Positions 1 to 12,133 of a stretch of DNA of 64,000 nt are shown here, piece after piece. The stretch is from Bryopsis sp. KO-2023. Its lineage: Eukaryota; Chlorophyta; Ulvophyceae; Bryopsidales; Bryopsidaceae. Numbering within the stretch: position 1 is the stretch's first letter; the number at the start of each line of letters is the position of its first letter. A model generated the notes under the pieces. That model did no database searches and was not told the DNA's origin. It worked only from the letters and a program-made list of their open reading frames with translations. The stretch is from NCBI GenBank assembly GCA_030272585.1, contig BSYQ01000007.1:4716001-4780000 (forward strand), given 5' to 3'. Made by a program: the position numbers and the translations under genes.

Positions 1-1
1 A

Positions 2-1049
2 ATGCCAGTTGTGTTCCACGCCCTGTTTTTCAAAACGAACATGAAATTACACCGTGGAGGAGAATGCGGTTCTCTGATTGCGATGGTCATGTACGGCTAC
101 CAACATAAAAGCATCCAGTCCCAATGCTCTGTCAAGAAAGCTTTAGATTTTTTGGAAGACTCTGCAAACAAGCATCTCTATGACGTAATGCTGCATGAAG
201 TGAATGCAGATTTGAACACAACTAGATTTCTCGCTGGCCCCGCGATACAATGGACGAGGATCCTGTTGGTCTCGGTGCAAATTCGAGGCGAGTGGATTAT
301 CTTGCGTGTTTGGTCGTTGACTTTCTTCCCTTCTATCCAATCTTATGGCTGAACGCTGTCCTGATTTCATGTAGAAGAAGGCAAGGTCCCAATTATCACA
401 TGCTCGTCCCACTCATCTACGCTCCTCTGTTGCCAATTGGTAAAGAGAAAAAAAATAAGCAAGTCCAGCCATCTTGCCAATGATGAGATATTTCCCTGGG
501 TTTGAAGCATCTGCCCATGATTTAGCCCAGAAATTTCCCAGGGAGTGCATTCACTGGTCTAGGCTCCTGAGCATTAAGATTGGTGTCACTATTGGCATGT
601 TCAGCGATTTTAGAAACCACAAAGTGAATAAGTTCAACTTGGGTTCACATTTGCTGGGTTCTGGATTGATCCCATCAAGTCTTGGCAGCACTATGCGTCT
701 TGACATTTCGATGCTCAAACATAAATCCGCATATTCGGCATGGAAGCCTAAACTTGGACTTGTCAGTAGCCCTTTGGGGGTGTCCTTGAACTCCGTGTTA
801 GATAACCAAGTTTATTTATTGATTCATAGGCAACCAGTTCAGTTTTCCAGCTGTTCAATCGGAGAAAGCAATAGGTCAGTCCGTGAATGATTTTCTGTCT
901 GTCCTTTTGGCCTTGCAGTTCGAATCGGATTGAACAAGAGGGTGGCTCCAGGGCTGAGAGATAAAATATTTCTGGGATGCGTGTTTGGAGCGCTTGCTCA
1001 TGCTGGATACATCATATCAGGGGATTCGACCATGGGTGCTGGAACTTGA
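2..1049 (+). CDS. 3' part of an unidentified gene cut by the left edge
   Basis: I do not recognise this gene. The best-supported piece is a last exon at 919-1049. It follows a good acceptor (ccttgcag at 911-918) and enters in phase 1. It reads about 43 residues containing LNKRVAPGLRDK, the hydrophobic stretch IFLGCVFGALAHAGYII and a TGA stop, so the protein probably ends in a membrane-associated segment. Open frames at 2 to about 265 and 474 to about 860 on the same strand may be earlier exons (the latter contains LGSTMRLDISMLKHKSAYS), but I could not join them with consistent phases. The gene runs in the same direction as the next one. It could be a membrane protein C-terminus or a degraded copy. 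Confidence 0.3.
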
Positions 1050-1723
1050 TGTAACATCCTTCGGATTAGAAATTGTAAGTTTTCGTTTTCTTCTTTGACT
1101 TGTTTGGGGCCCTGTGCTACTTTAAGAAAACGTTAATTGAATTCAACATCTGGGCGAGTGCGTCTCGCTGTTTTATTCACCTGAATGCAGCACAATCGAA
1201 AATTGTAGGAATCTTAGAGATATGTTTTCACTTTAGAAGGCCGCAATCCAAATTGCTTGACACCGGGGCTCAGATGGAAAGGCAGCATCCCAAAATTTAG
1301 ACAAAATTGCAACATCCCTGTCATTCAGAGTTGATGATCATGACTGGAATTGCTTCGAAAACAGACTCTTAGTCGCCACCCTTGACTTACATGTGCTTAA
1401 CCAATCTTGGGGGGGGGGGGGGGAGGGTGAAAATCTTAGAGAAAGTAAGGAAATGTCTCCATGACCTTGACAATAGGGACAGTGATTTAAATTTTGATGA
1501 GGTTTAATGGGGTGTTGCTTTTGTCAGACATGCGGAATCGATCGACGATATAAAAGCCGCTTTCTTGATACACACTCCCTTTCGAAGTGGGTGTCAGTCC
1601 GCTGAAGCAAGCGTGGCGGTGTAACTCGTATAGTCCATCAGCCTTGTTCGACGAGGTGGATTGAACGGAGGATTGGTCGGTGGAGGAAGAACTAGATAGG
1701 CCAAGAAACAGAGAAAAAGAAAA
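1050..1723. other. Intergenic region upstream of NSA2
   Basis: No coding potential is convincing here. The stretch has a run of about 15 G at 1409-1423 and a purine-rich tract just before the NSA2 start codon, which is presumably its 5' untranslated region and promoter. Confidence 0.5.
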
Positions 1724-3755
1724 ATGCCTCAGAACGAGCATATAGAACTGTTTCAGAAGCGGCATGGCCTCCGCTTCGACTATGAGGAGCGCAAGCGAAA
1801 GAAGGAGGCCAGGGCGCCCAAGGAGAGGGCCAGGAAGGCCAAGAAACTGATCGGTTTGCCGGCCAAGTTGTACGCTCAGAAGCTGCACAAGGAGAAGATT
1901 ATGATGAAGAAAACGATCGCCATGCACGAGCAGAAAGACAAGAAGAGGAAGGCGGACGATGGGCAGCCGCAGAACGCTGTTCCCGCGTACTTGCTGGAGC
2001 GTGACCAGGTGCTTTTTGTTTTTGTTTTTTTGGATATTTCGGATTTATCGTTCAAAGAAAAATCGTGAGTCAGGAGTGAGCATATTCCTTACAATAATAT
2101 TCTAGTTTCTTGTGGTGATTTTATTTTTATTTCATTTTTTGGAAATGATGAAAAATAACCCATGTGCAGCAACTGACAGGCACATTTGCTTTTTTAAAGA
2201 AGAAACCGAAAAAAAAGTTGCATATTTTAGATCTCCTTCCCTCAAAGTCAGAATTTTATCCTCAGCATGGCAATTAAAAAAAAATTGTCAGGAATTAAAA
2301 AACACTACATTGTCTAGTACCAAGAAAATGGGCAATTTTATGGCCTTGGGTGATTCTCTTTTTTTTTTTTTTTTGCTGGACCATGGTGTCATTCTGCTTT
2401 TTTTTGTTCTGTATTCCCAGGCGGATCGTGCTAAAGTGTTGAGCAACACAATCAAGCAGAAACGAAAAGAAAAGGCTGGGCGATGGGAGGTTCCAATACC
2501 AAAGGTACTAAAACTAGTGGTTAATCTATTTTTAGAACTGATCATCGGGATATCAGAGAACAAGATAATAAGTTTGCTGATGCCTCAAAAAGAAGAACTC
2601 CACTGACCAAATTTAAAAACTGGCCGAATCTAAAAACTGGTGTCGAGGATGTGAGCATTCAAGGATGAAAAGGATTCAAGATATCGTTTTTGACATTTTG
2701 ATCAATGTTTTTTAAAAGAATATTTCCTTTTGGTCCCAAATCTAAAAAAAAAGAAAGATTTTTTTGAAATATTTTCTTGTCTTTCTTTGAGTGCAAATGT
2801 GGCCCCAATATTTTACAAGCTCAAAATTTTTAACTTCGTGGCCATATTTGCTACACAAATCCAGATCTATTGTGCACTGAAGATTTGGTCGACTGCCTGT
2901 TCCAAGTATTCCATGTCAGACTGTGGATTGGCATTGTTGTTGGTTTATATATACGAAAGATAGGAAGATAGATATCAGTTTTTCTTGGATTTAAAACCGT
3001 AGGTTCGGCCGGTGTCTGAACATGAGATGTTCAAAGTCATGCGCACTGGCAAGAGGAAGAAAAAGCAATGGAAGCGAATGATCACCAAGGTAACATTTTT
3101 TTCATCCAAAACCGCTATTGTAAATTTTGCAACGTTGGTTTTCTCGTGATGATTTTTTTTGTAGCCATGGTCAATCTCCTTCTTCTTCTTCAATACTTTT
3201 TTTTTTTTCAAGGTGTTTTTTCCAAGTAAATTACATGAAAAAAAAAAAAACAGACATGAAAATTCAAGGCAGATGACGTTTACGTTGAAATTTGATTTAA
3301 AAAAAAAAAAAACTCAACAAATAAACCCCCGTCTGATCCATGTCACTCGTTTGCACAGTGGACACCCATGAGGCTTTTCCGTTCAGGTTAAGCATTTGTT
3401 TTTCTGAAGAGATGTTTTTGAATTGCAGGTGACATATGTCGGTCCATCTTTCACACGTAAGCCTCCAAAGTACGAGCGATTTATCAGGCCCACAGGATTG
3501 CGAATGACTAAAGCTCACGTTACCCACCCTGAGCTGAAAGCCACTTTTTGTCTGGATATAATCGGTGTTAAGAAAAACCCCAATGGCCCTATGTACTCCT
3601 CCCTTGGAGTGATTACTAAGGGAACCATTATCGAAGTCAACGTGAGTGAGCTTGGTTTAGTCACGCCCGGAGGAAAAGTGGTTTGGGGGAAATATGCACA
3701 AGTGACTAACAACCCAGAAAACGACGGCTGCATAAATGCTGTTTTGCTTGTTTGA
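1724..3755 (+). CDS. NSA2: Ribosome biogenesis protein NSA2 (TINP1), 60S subunit maturation
   Basis: NSA2 is a nucleolar factor of pre-60S particles needed for 27S pre-rRNA processing. Four exons join in phase 0: 1724-2008, 2421-2504, 3003-3089 and 3429-3755. They give 260 residues, the usual length for the family (human and yeast about 260). The start gives [15 protein letters not shown], a strongly conserved N-terminus. A very basic region follows ([20 protein letters not shown]), then [16 protein letters not shown] and [20 protein letters not shown]. The C-terminus has [17 protein letters not shown] and [17 protein letters not shown]. All conserved blocks are present, so the gene looks intact. 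The three introns are T-rich, of 412, 498 and 339 bp. The call rests on near-continuous similarity to the family. Confidence 0.97.
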
Positions 3756-5108
3756 TTCTTTATTGGGGATGCGTGGGTTTTGTCTCGATTTTGTCCTGTT
3801 TGAAAGGTGGTTGACTTCGGTGGAGCCAGGCTGGGTTTCTGGATGCTGGAGGGCTGGGGGATTTCTTGTAGTTTTAGGTGCAGTTTGTGTGTCAAAGCTT
3901 AGCTGTGTGGCTCCATCACCAAAACATTCACCAAAACATTCGCATACCCACAATTCGTTCCGTTCTGGAGTGTTAATATTGGGTGGTAGATAGTTACGTC
4001 GCAACCACCACACACTGAAAAACATGCGTGAAAGTCCTGTCCATTGATAAACGCGCAGACCTGAGAACACCTTTGAAAGGACTCGGTTGATAACCTGCTT
4101 CGAAAAAACTTCTGTGGGGTTGGGCTCTGGAATTGGGGAGAATGACTGATGCACGCCCCAGCGCACAATGGTGGGTAGAAGTGATACTCCGCCGCCACAC
4201 CACCTCCCCGCCATTCCCCCACTTGCTCAAAAAGCCATGGAAAGTCAAAAGGAAGAAAGTCAATGCTTGCCGCTCTGTGCATCCATGCGGGGTGCCAGTG
4301 ATTCAATTCAAGCAAAAAACCACCATGTTGACTGCAGTCAACAATCCTCTGGGATAAGAGAGTAAACACAAGCACATCTTCCCTCCTCCCCTCCCAGAAA
4401 CAAAAAAAAAGAAAAATATGCCCACTGTGTTGACAGTCAAACTCTTGCACAAATTGTGTGTGTTCCTCTAAAAGAGGTTCGAATCTCAAGCTGTTTGCCT
4501 ATTGGGTTGCTTTACAAACGAACGAATGATATCAACACAGAATTTCTGGGACTGGAACTGAAAGGCACAGCTTAACTCTCATACTTTTTTTTGTGGGAGT
4601 TTCACTGCCAACACACCCATTCTACGAGAAAATTGTTTAAATCGTGATGTACTTTTGTTTGGCCGAGAAAAAGGTCTGAATCTCAATACAAAATCCAGGA
4701 CCTTAGAGGAACTCTCAAAACAAAAAGCTAAACCAACAGCTTATTTTTGTGTTTGCCTCTGCATCCAAGAGTTTGTTCTTCAGCAATCTGACTTGTTGCG
4801 ATTCGAAGGGGCATGGAACAGTTTCTCGAATATTTGGAAATTGGATGTGGGAACCGTCTGAAAGCAAAAACTGGAGTGCATCATCTGTTAAAGATGGTAT
4901 GGGTAGATTCTTTTTGGTTGAAACGCACAGTTCTTTTGTTTGTTTGTTTGTTTTTTTTTTTTCCTGGCGTATGGCGGCGCCAGCTGTAGCGTCTTCAAGA
5001 CACGCCATTTGTCGTTTCCTTGAAAGGGTATAAGCCTCGTGAAGAACAGCACATACGCTATGAAAACTGAGAGGGGTGCTTCTTTCACAGGACAGTTGCA
5101 CGAATCTG
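3756..5108. other. Intergenic region between NSA2 and the EF-hand-like gene
   Basis: This should hold the NSA2 3' untranslated region and the promoter of the next gene. Open frames on both strands (for example minus 3657-4214 and minus 3899-4489) have no family resemblance and low-complexity content, so I treat them as chance. A (TTTG)n run lies near 4936-4955. Confidence 0.4.
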
Positions 5109-7941
5109 ATGTCGAACGCATGCATAGCGCATCCCCCAACAGCGAAGAGCCCTGTGTACTCCCAAAAGATATTCGAAGGCAAGATGATCGTTCATCCAAC
5201 CAACGAACAGGTACGCACCAACACCCCGCGCTGGGTCGTCAAACGACGCTCCAATTTTAGAGAGAACGGGGTGCAGCCGCCGCCACAGGCCGATTTCGCT
5301 TTGGAGGATCGTGGAGGGAAAGTATCAAGGCGTTTCTGACACAGGTGTTACTGTTCAGAAACGCAAACTGCACAAGGTTTTCCAAAGGTATTGCTGCCAC
5401 GGAGATACGACCAATCTGCAGTTCATGAGCCGCTTTCAGTTCATTCGATTCGCCAAAGACGCTCTCCTCATCACTGACACCCACGACTTGGTGGAATTGC
5501 AACTCCTCTTCGACAAAGTACGACTGGAAAAAGATATACACCAATTCACCCTCAAGCAAAGTAACTATCTAGAATTGCGTTGATCCAAAGGAAAACCGAC
5601 GTCAAAGTCCTGGTGTGTTTTGAAGAGAAGTGTTTTGTTTTCCTCTTTAATAAATAGAACTATGGTCGATGGAGCAAGAGAAGCAAACTTAGAGAAAGTG
5701 GGTGATTGAATAGATGACCTCTGAGGCAAGGTTGACGGCCTGTGACGATAACTATAAGCTCACAATTGCCAGTTTCTTTCAACTCATTGGAGCCATTGCC
5801 AGCAAAGCAATCCCGCATGTCCCCATCGAAGAGTCTTTCTCCCAACTGGTAAAACACACACGCAGATCCTCCAAAACAATTTTACGGAAAGGAATTTCAG
5901 GAATCTTTTTATGGGAAGGGTATTGGGTTTTGCTTCTGTTTTGTTTTGTCTTCGATTCGATGTTCCATTTGACATGGGTTTTTTGTGTTTGAAAAGATAG
6001 CGAGTCATGTAGACCCCATCCTCGAAACAATGCATGTGGATGAAGATCCTCTGAGGGATGCATTGACAGAAGCCGAGGTTTCGAATGTCATAACTGGCCC
6101 CATTCGCGAGAAGCTGCTCCCAGTGTTCAACTATTATTGCGAGCAAGAGAGCCTCGTCAGTCATGGGGGGGAAGTGACATGGGCTGACATCCAGCACGCC
6201 CAAGTGAGGAATTTCTTTTCTTTCTTTTCCATGCACTTTTATTCTCACTAAAACAACAACTCTTTCTGAAGGCTTTGTGAAAAAAATACAATATATATTA
6301 CTAATATATTACCATATATAGTTAATGTATATTTTTTCGTCTAGATTTCAACACAATATCTATGATTTGCACTCCCTGAACAAACATTAGCAGTGGGAAA
6401 AACTGGTTTGCTCCTTACAGACACACATGCACTTGGAAGGATTCATGCAGTTTGCTCATGACTTCGAGATTATTCCCTCCCTGATGTCGAAGCCCAAGCT
6501 GGTCCGATGCTTCAAACAATCAAAATTTGGGTTGCATCGTTCAGAAAAAGACCCACTCCGTCTCAGTTTCCATGAGTGGCTGGAGTGCTTGGGAAGATGC
6601 GCACTCACCATTTACGATTTCAAGCCCTTCCGCAAAACCACCAATGCAATTCATTTCAAAGGTACCCTCAAAATGTTTCATGTCCTTGAAATCTCTGGAA
6701 AGACAAAATGGAGGAAAACAAGCTACGTTCATTGAGAAACACAATTTTGGTTGTTGCACCTTCATTTCGCTGGAGAAGTTTTTGAACAGGCGCTGTTGAA
6801 ATTGTTTGATGTCCAATTTTGTTGTTCTAATCAGAGTTGAGTACTACCAAAAAAATCTATCAATGTTCCACAAAAAAGAATTGGATTAGAAACAATTGAA
6901 ACAGAATATCTGAATTATGGCTAGATGCTTATAATGTGCATGCAAAGCGGATGTGGATGGATGAATCCCATCAAGTGGCCGAAGCTGAAAAAGAAAAAGA
7001 GCAACATGCCTCTGGGTTGAACAACAATGGCAAAGAGTCTGCATGTAAAATGAATGCAAAGGGATTTGTCCAGATGGGGAACGCTCAAGTGCTGAGAATT
7101 GCTTCAGAAAAAATTAAGGTGGAGAATTTGATGGAAACATTCGCTGGCATACTCCATACCTTCTGCATTCCTGTCAAAGCATGAAATGTTGTGGTTTGCC
7201 GGAAATCAGTGTGAAACCTATAGGTACATTCTTAAAGGAGTTGGTCGTTCCATCATGCACATCCCCGTGAAACAAAAAGAAACGTATCCGCCAGTTATCT
7301 CATATGCTTTAGCTTCTTTTAAAATGTTCTCTTGCAATGTAGCAGGCACAGCCACTAATCATGTATTTGAACACATTCCACAGGAAACGCCCATTCATTT
7401 AAGTCGATTTTCCACGGATTGGGTCGGCCGGCCAAGAACCCCCACATGCGAAACCAACAGCCCCAGGGAAAAGGACATTCACATCTCCAACGGGGTCTAT
7501 TACGGTTGCTCGAATCTTCCCAACAAATTCCACAACCGAATGGTGGAAATGGTAAGCGAACAAAATGACCCTTTCAGAGGAAAAATGTCACCGTCAGTGT
7601 TGATCTAAACTAGCATCCAAGGGAAAAGTCAAAAAAGCAACAAAACCCCCAACCTGTTTCAGAAGCTGCCAGACGCCACATTCTGACTGTCTTTGATTAC
7701 GCAATATGAAGTCGTGCATCATTTTTCGGGGGTTCCCTTTTGGACAGAATATGGGTGATTGCAAATCACCCTTAATTCAATTTCTTTTTTGCAATGGCAG
7801 ATCAATGATCGCATGATTGAAGAGCAGGAACAGGAGTTTCTCAGACTCGTCCATCTGACGAACGTCAGAGCATCCCTTCAAGAAACATTTGCCAAAAATA
7901 GAGCTCGAAGGCTAGAATCCACAGTACATGAGTTAAATTGA
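5109..7941 (+). CDS. Protein with two EF-hand-like helical domains, 438 residues
   Basis: Eight exons join with matching phases: 5109-5210, 5359-5517, 5714-5848, 5997-6203, 6421-6661, 6925-7088, 7384-7551 and 7801-7941. They predict 438 residues. Residues 35 to about 132 and 175-280 look like two copies of one helical unit. Copy 1 has LHKVFQRYCC, FMSRFQFIRFAKDALLIT and LTIASFFQLIGAIASKAIP. Copy 2 has LLPVFNYYCEQ, HLEGFMQFAHDFEIIP, LVRCFKQS and LSFHEWLECLGRCAL. This spacing resembles EF-hand or EF-hand-like domains of calcium-binding and cytoskeletal proteins, but I see no clean DxDxDG loop, so calcium binding is doubtful. The C-terminus is a charged helix (EEQEQEFLRLVHL). The exact family is not recognised. 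The first exon could extend upstream through the acceptor at 5090. Confidence 0.55.
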
Positions 7942-8671
7942 GTTTTCTTTTCTTTGGTTTGTTTCTCCGTTTCTATCGGTGTAGACCTCCCCTCCCCCCC
8001 CTCCCCCCCTTCCTTTTCCACTGACCAACCATTAATAAAAATCAAAACACCTAATCCCACGACAGTGCTAAAAACCCCATTCGAAAGATATATCTCTTCT
8101 TTTTTTTAAAAGGAAAAACTGTTTTTTTTTGTTTTTGTTTTTTTTTCCGCATGTTGCATTCATTGGATGCCTCCTCTCCTCTCTTTCAATTTTTTTTTTC
8201 TTTTTTCCCTGGCAACATTTTGCAAACCTAAATGAATCTACGCTTTCGCACATTTTGTCCAGCACGTCTGTCATGATCACAAATGCAAATAAAAATCCAG
8301 AAAGAAAGAAACTCCATAATTCGCTGATGAAATGCTTTCTTGTTTTTGTTTTTGTTTTTCTTTTCCCTTTTCTTTTTTACGCTGTTTAAAAAAACACCAG
8401 TGTCTTTTTCCCCGACACCGAAAGCGTTAATGCAAAACCCCTTCCAAACCCATGTGTGAATTACTCGATGCCTTTCCCATCTCAAAATCAAGTCCCTTTT
8501 TTTCTCAACAAGAAAAATAACAAGAGAACTAAAAAACAACAAAGAAACTGAAAGCAAACCCTTTCGAGTGATTAAAATGAAAATGACCAGCCCTATATAC
8601 GCAAAACAGGCTTCTAAATTATATATTTAAGAAAAAAAAATGGAAAGCGAAAATGAAAAGTTTTAACACCG
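7942..8671. other. Convergent 3' region
   Basis: This lies between two gene 3' ends (EF-hand-like gene + and NDRG gene -). It is rich in T, C and A homopolymers. I see no gene. Confidence 0.5.
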
Positions 8672-10557
8672 TTAATGCAAATCCCAGCTGAAACCATAAC
8701 CGTTCATCTGAAGGGCTTGTAAGAAAAGCTGAATTGGTGAGAGCAGCTCATGTGGTTTTTCCTCAGTTGCCAAGCATCCCGCCGATTCTATTTCCACCCA
8801 TGCAGAATGGGCCCTGTCTATGACTGTGTTCATGTGCAAGCCGTCCGGTCTATAAATAGACTGATCCCCAGTCAGCAACAAAACTCGGCATGTCACTTTT
8901 TTGAGGTCGTCCGATAAATCTTCTCGGTTCAGTGTGGCTGACAAGTAGGCATGGACGCCCTGGGGGTTTCGCTGCGATAATTCAATTCGGAGGGTGTTGG
9001 CCAAATCCTCGGAGCGACCTGGAACCCCCCCATCACAAGACACCATTTTCAGCTTCGAGTGGATTGCTGAATCTCATCGAATATTTTTCAAAAGAACACC
9101 AACAGGAAATCCCCACGGAAAAACCATCAACTTGATGTCAGTTTTGCTGTTTTTATCCTTGGGTGGGGGGTTGCGCCTCACACCGTGTCAGCAACTTCAC
9201 ACTGAGAAATTGCACAACTGGTCACCCCTCCCCCAAAAAAGATCTGACGAAAAACACCCCTCTGTTCCAATCATCCCCAGAATGACACCATCCGCACCCC
9301 TCCCCCCAAGGAAGGCAACAAAAGCAAAGATCATCAGACAAAAAACACAGTCAACGGGGCTTACCAACAGATTTGAGCAGCCGTGCAATCACATGGTCCT
9401 TCACAGAATCCACCATGCCTCCCCATTTCAGTCTCTGCAGGGCCACTTTCCCCATGCTCCATTCCCACCAGCCCGGTTTCAAACATGGAGGGGAAGAGAG
9501 AATCAACCCCGCAAAAGCACCAGGATTTGTTGCAGCAGCTTTCACCAGGACGTGACCTCCAGAGCCAACCCCCATTCCGACGACTTCCCTCAAACCCAGG
9601 TAAGAAATGACCTCCAGAACTTGATCAGAAAGCTTTGCCATGGTCATCGGTAAAATATCCGGGCTGACATCAAATGCCCCCTCCTGCATTTTTCAAACCA
9701 ACGAAATGCAACAGGAATTCATTGCAGGATTTCCCCCAGGTCTTTTGTTTTGAAGTCCAGTATGAAGCAAGAAAACAACAGGGGGCTGGTTATCCATATG
9801 TGAAACTCTTATCCATATCTCACTCTTTTTCCTGCTTCGAGAAAGAGTGAACAGGGAAGTGGGTATGTCTCACTTTTGCCAGGAAAAATGATGGTGACGA
9901 CATTAAATCGAAAAGAGTGATGTGGTGATGTTGAATTCTGACCTCGCTGCCAGGAGCATCGATGTGATAGAAGCAGAAGTTTTCAACGAGCAACGGTCGG
10001 TTGCTGCTGCACACTAGCAAGCTTTGGAAGCAGGAGGAATGGTTCAGCCCGACATCGTGATAAGTAACGCAAGGCGTGCACGATGGGTCGCCGTGACACG
10101 TCACCACGACGGGCCCATATCTCGTGTGAATCGTCTTACCAACCCCTGCGTAGCAACCCCCAAAAAAACAAAGGAAATGAAACGCAGGTGAAACGCTCCT
10201 CCATGCATCCCGCTCAGGGAACCCCAAGCTCGAAAGAGAAGAATTCATACAACGTGGGCGTACGCGCGCGTTGTGGATTAGTGACCAAAAATAAAACGCC
10301 CTGTCAAGGAAAAAACAACACTTTTTCTTAATTTTTTTTTGTCACCCCCCGCGAGCCGCGTCGCGTGTTGGCATCAGACGTTCACCTTTGACCACCGCCC
10401 CTAGGTCCAGCTCCGTTTGCTTTTTCGGCGAGTACATTTTGCCGGAGCGGAAGACGGGATTGGTGAAATGCAGTTCGCGCAGTTCCACTCCGTATTGCTC
10501 AGTGACGCCCAAGCTCCGTGGTCTCACGATTCTCTTCAATTTTCTCCAGGAATGCAT
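8672..10557 (-). CDS. NDRG family alpha/beta-hydrolase-fold protein
   Basis: NDRG (N-myc downstream-regulated / SF21) proteins have an alpha/beta-hydrolase fold but usually lack catalysis and act in signalling and stress responses. Four minus-strand exons join with consistent phases: 10557-10386, 10145-9943, 9683-9365 and 9018-8672, giving 346 residues. Family blocks are clear: IHTRYGPVVVTCHGD, TYHDVGLNHSSCFQSL, NFCFYHIDAPGSE and LILSSPPCLKPGWWEW. The nucleophile-elbow position reads GMGVGSGGH, so the serine of GxSxG is absent, as expected for non-enzymatic members. A later segment, CRVLLLTGDQSIY, matches the beta-strand carrying the acid in true hydrolases. Ends are well defined by ATG at 10557 and a stop at 8672. 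It lies downstream of, and in the same direction as, the kinase at 12.1-13.2 kb. Confidence 0.9.
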
Positions 10558-12133
10558 GCAACAGAGCTCCTTCGACTTCCGTGATTGATCAGTCCTTCTC
10601 CAAACAAGATTCGTGAGTGTTGAAAAAAATAAAGCGAAGTGAAACACCGTGATGGGTTCGCGATGGGGTATGCGTCGAGAGGATGCGTGTACAACGGGAG
10701 AGAAAAAGGTCCAAGTGGACAAATTAGTCAACACTGTGATCACGGCTGATGTCATATTTTCTCGCGCGATGGGTCACACGAATTTCATCCAATCCCCTCC
10801 AGTTCACAGGACATTTCACATGCGTACACACCTGGCATGAAGGATTGGCCCCCTCTGCGTTCGCAGAAAAACAGCTGTCCCAACAAAGTCACTCTGAACG
10901 TGGAAAACACAAAAATGGAGCACCAACACGAGACCTCCACCAGATTCACATCTCACTTCATACAAAAACCAGCACCGGTTTTCCCTTCCTTTTGTCACCT
11001 CCCCTTCCCCTCCCAAAATCACCACCTGCTGCACAATCTTCAATAAACAGTAACATATTTGGTCGGTTGACCCAACACAATTTGAGGCCAGAAAATCAAC
11101 AAGAAGGATCCTGGGAGGATCCTGTGATGATTGCACAAAAGCAACACCAATTGGATTTTCCAAAAAGCGCTTTCAACTTCCACACATCTTGTTTTTCTTC
11201 CCCAGCATCGGGCTGCCATGACGATGAGACTGGACCTCAGCTGTTTCGAAGGATTTCATTTCTAGAAGGACGCAACACACAAACAGATGGAAAATAACTG
11301 CTGGATCCTCGAAGTTTGATTACAACAAATATAACCCTTTCTTTCCCCCCCGAAGAAACCAAAAATAAGAGGTTCATCGATGGTAAGATTCAGAAAGAGA
11401 AAGAGTGAGTTTCTGTCACATCCAACCCCATCCTAACATTCAAAAAAGGATTCCCAACACCGCCATCATTTACACAAGGGCCAGACTCTATGTACCCCCA
11501 CATCACTCTTTCTCCTCTGATTTTCTCCCATTTTCCTTTTTTTTTCTCTTTTCTAAATATCTTTTTTCTTCCTTTTTTCTTTTTCTGGGCTACCTCCCAG
11601 CATTTAGATGACACACCTCCTCATAATTTACCAATTAAACAAAGAAAAAAATACCTTGAACTTTTATGTAGCATATTTTCTTTTTCCTAGTTTTCCAGTG
11701 AAGGCTTTTGAACCAAGCACTGTGGAGATATGTACCAAAAACACACACACACACATAAAAAAACAAAACCCAATTCCATATGCTATGAAGAAAACACAGA
11801 CACACGCACGATTCTTTTGACATTCTTCATATCCCAACAGGTCAATTAAAAATACACTGTAGGAGGAATCTCCCCCCTGCAGACCAAAAAACCCAACAAC
11901 AACACATTCTGCAATTTTCCCACCACAATTTTTTTGCTGAATGCATATCCTTAACCTCCCAGGCCATCCTCCAGTCGAAACTCGATCGGACGCGATTTAT
12001 TCAATAAGAAACCAACCCAGATTAGCCCAAAACCAAACCCCAACTACCACAACTTTCAAAAAAGCAGTGAAAAATTCCGGCCTTCTTTGTTTTTCAACAT
12101 TAATCCATATTTGTAAAAGAGGAAGAAGGTATT
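10558..12133. other. Region between two minus-strand genes
   Basis: This should hold the 3' untranslated region of the kinase gene and the promoter of the NDRG gene. The plus strand is rich in A and C, matching minus-strand transcription. A (CA)n run occurs near 11741-11754. The plus-strand frame at 10749-11297 has no recognisable domain and I do not call it. Confidence 0.4.

Noticed and set aside
3657-4489. Minus-strand frames of 185 and 196 residues
   Set aside because: They overlap the NSA2 last exon and its 3' region, with no family resemblance or splice context.
8994-9653. 219-residue plus-strand open frame
   Set aside because: It lies across exons 3-4 and an intron of the minus-strand NDRG gene, whose frames match a family; the plus frame is proline/histidine-rich without domain signal.
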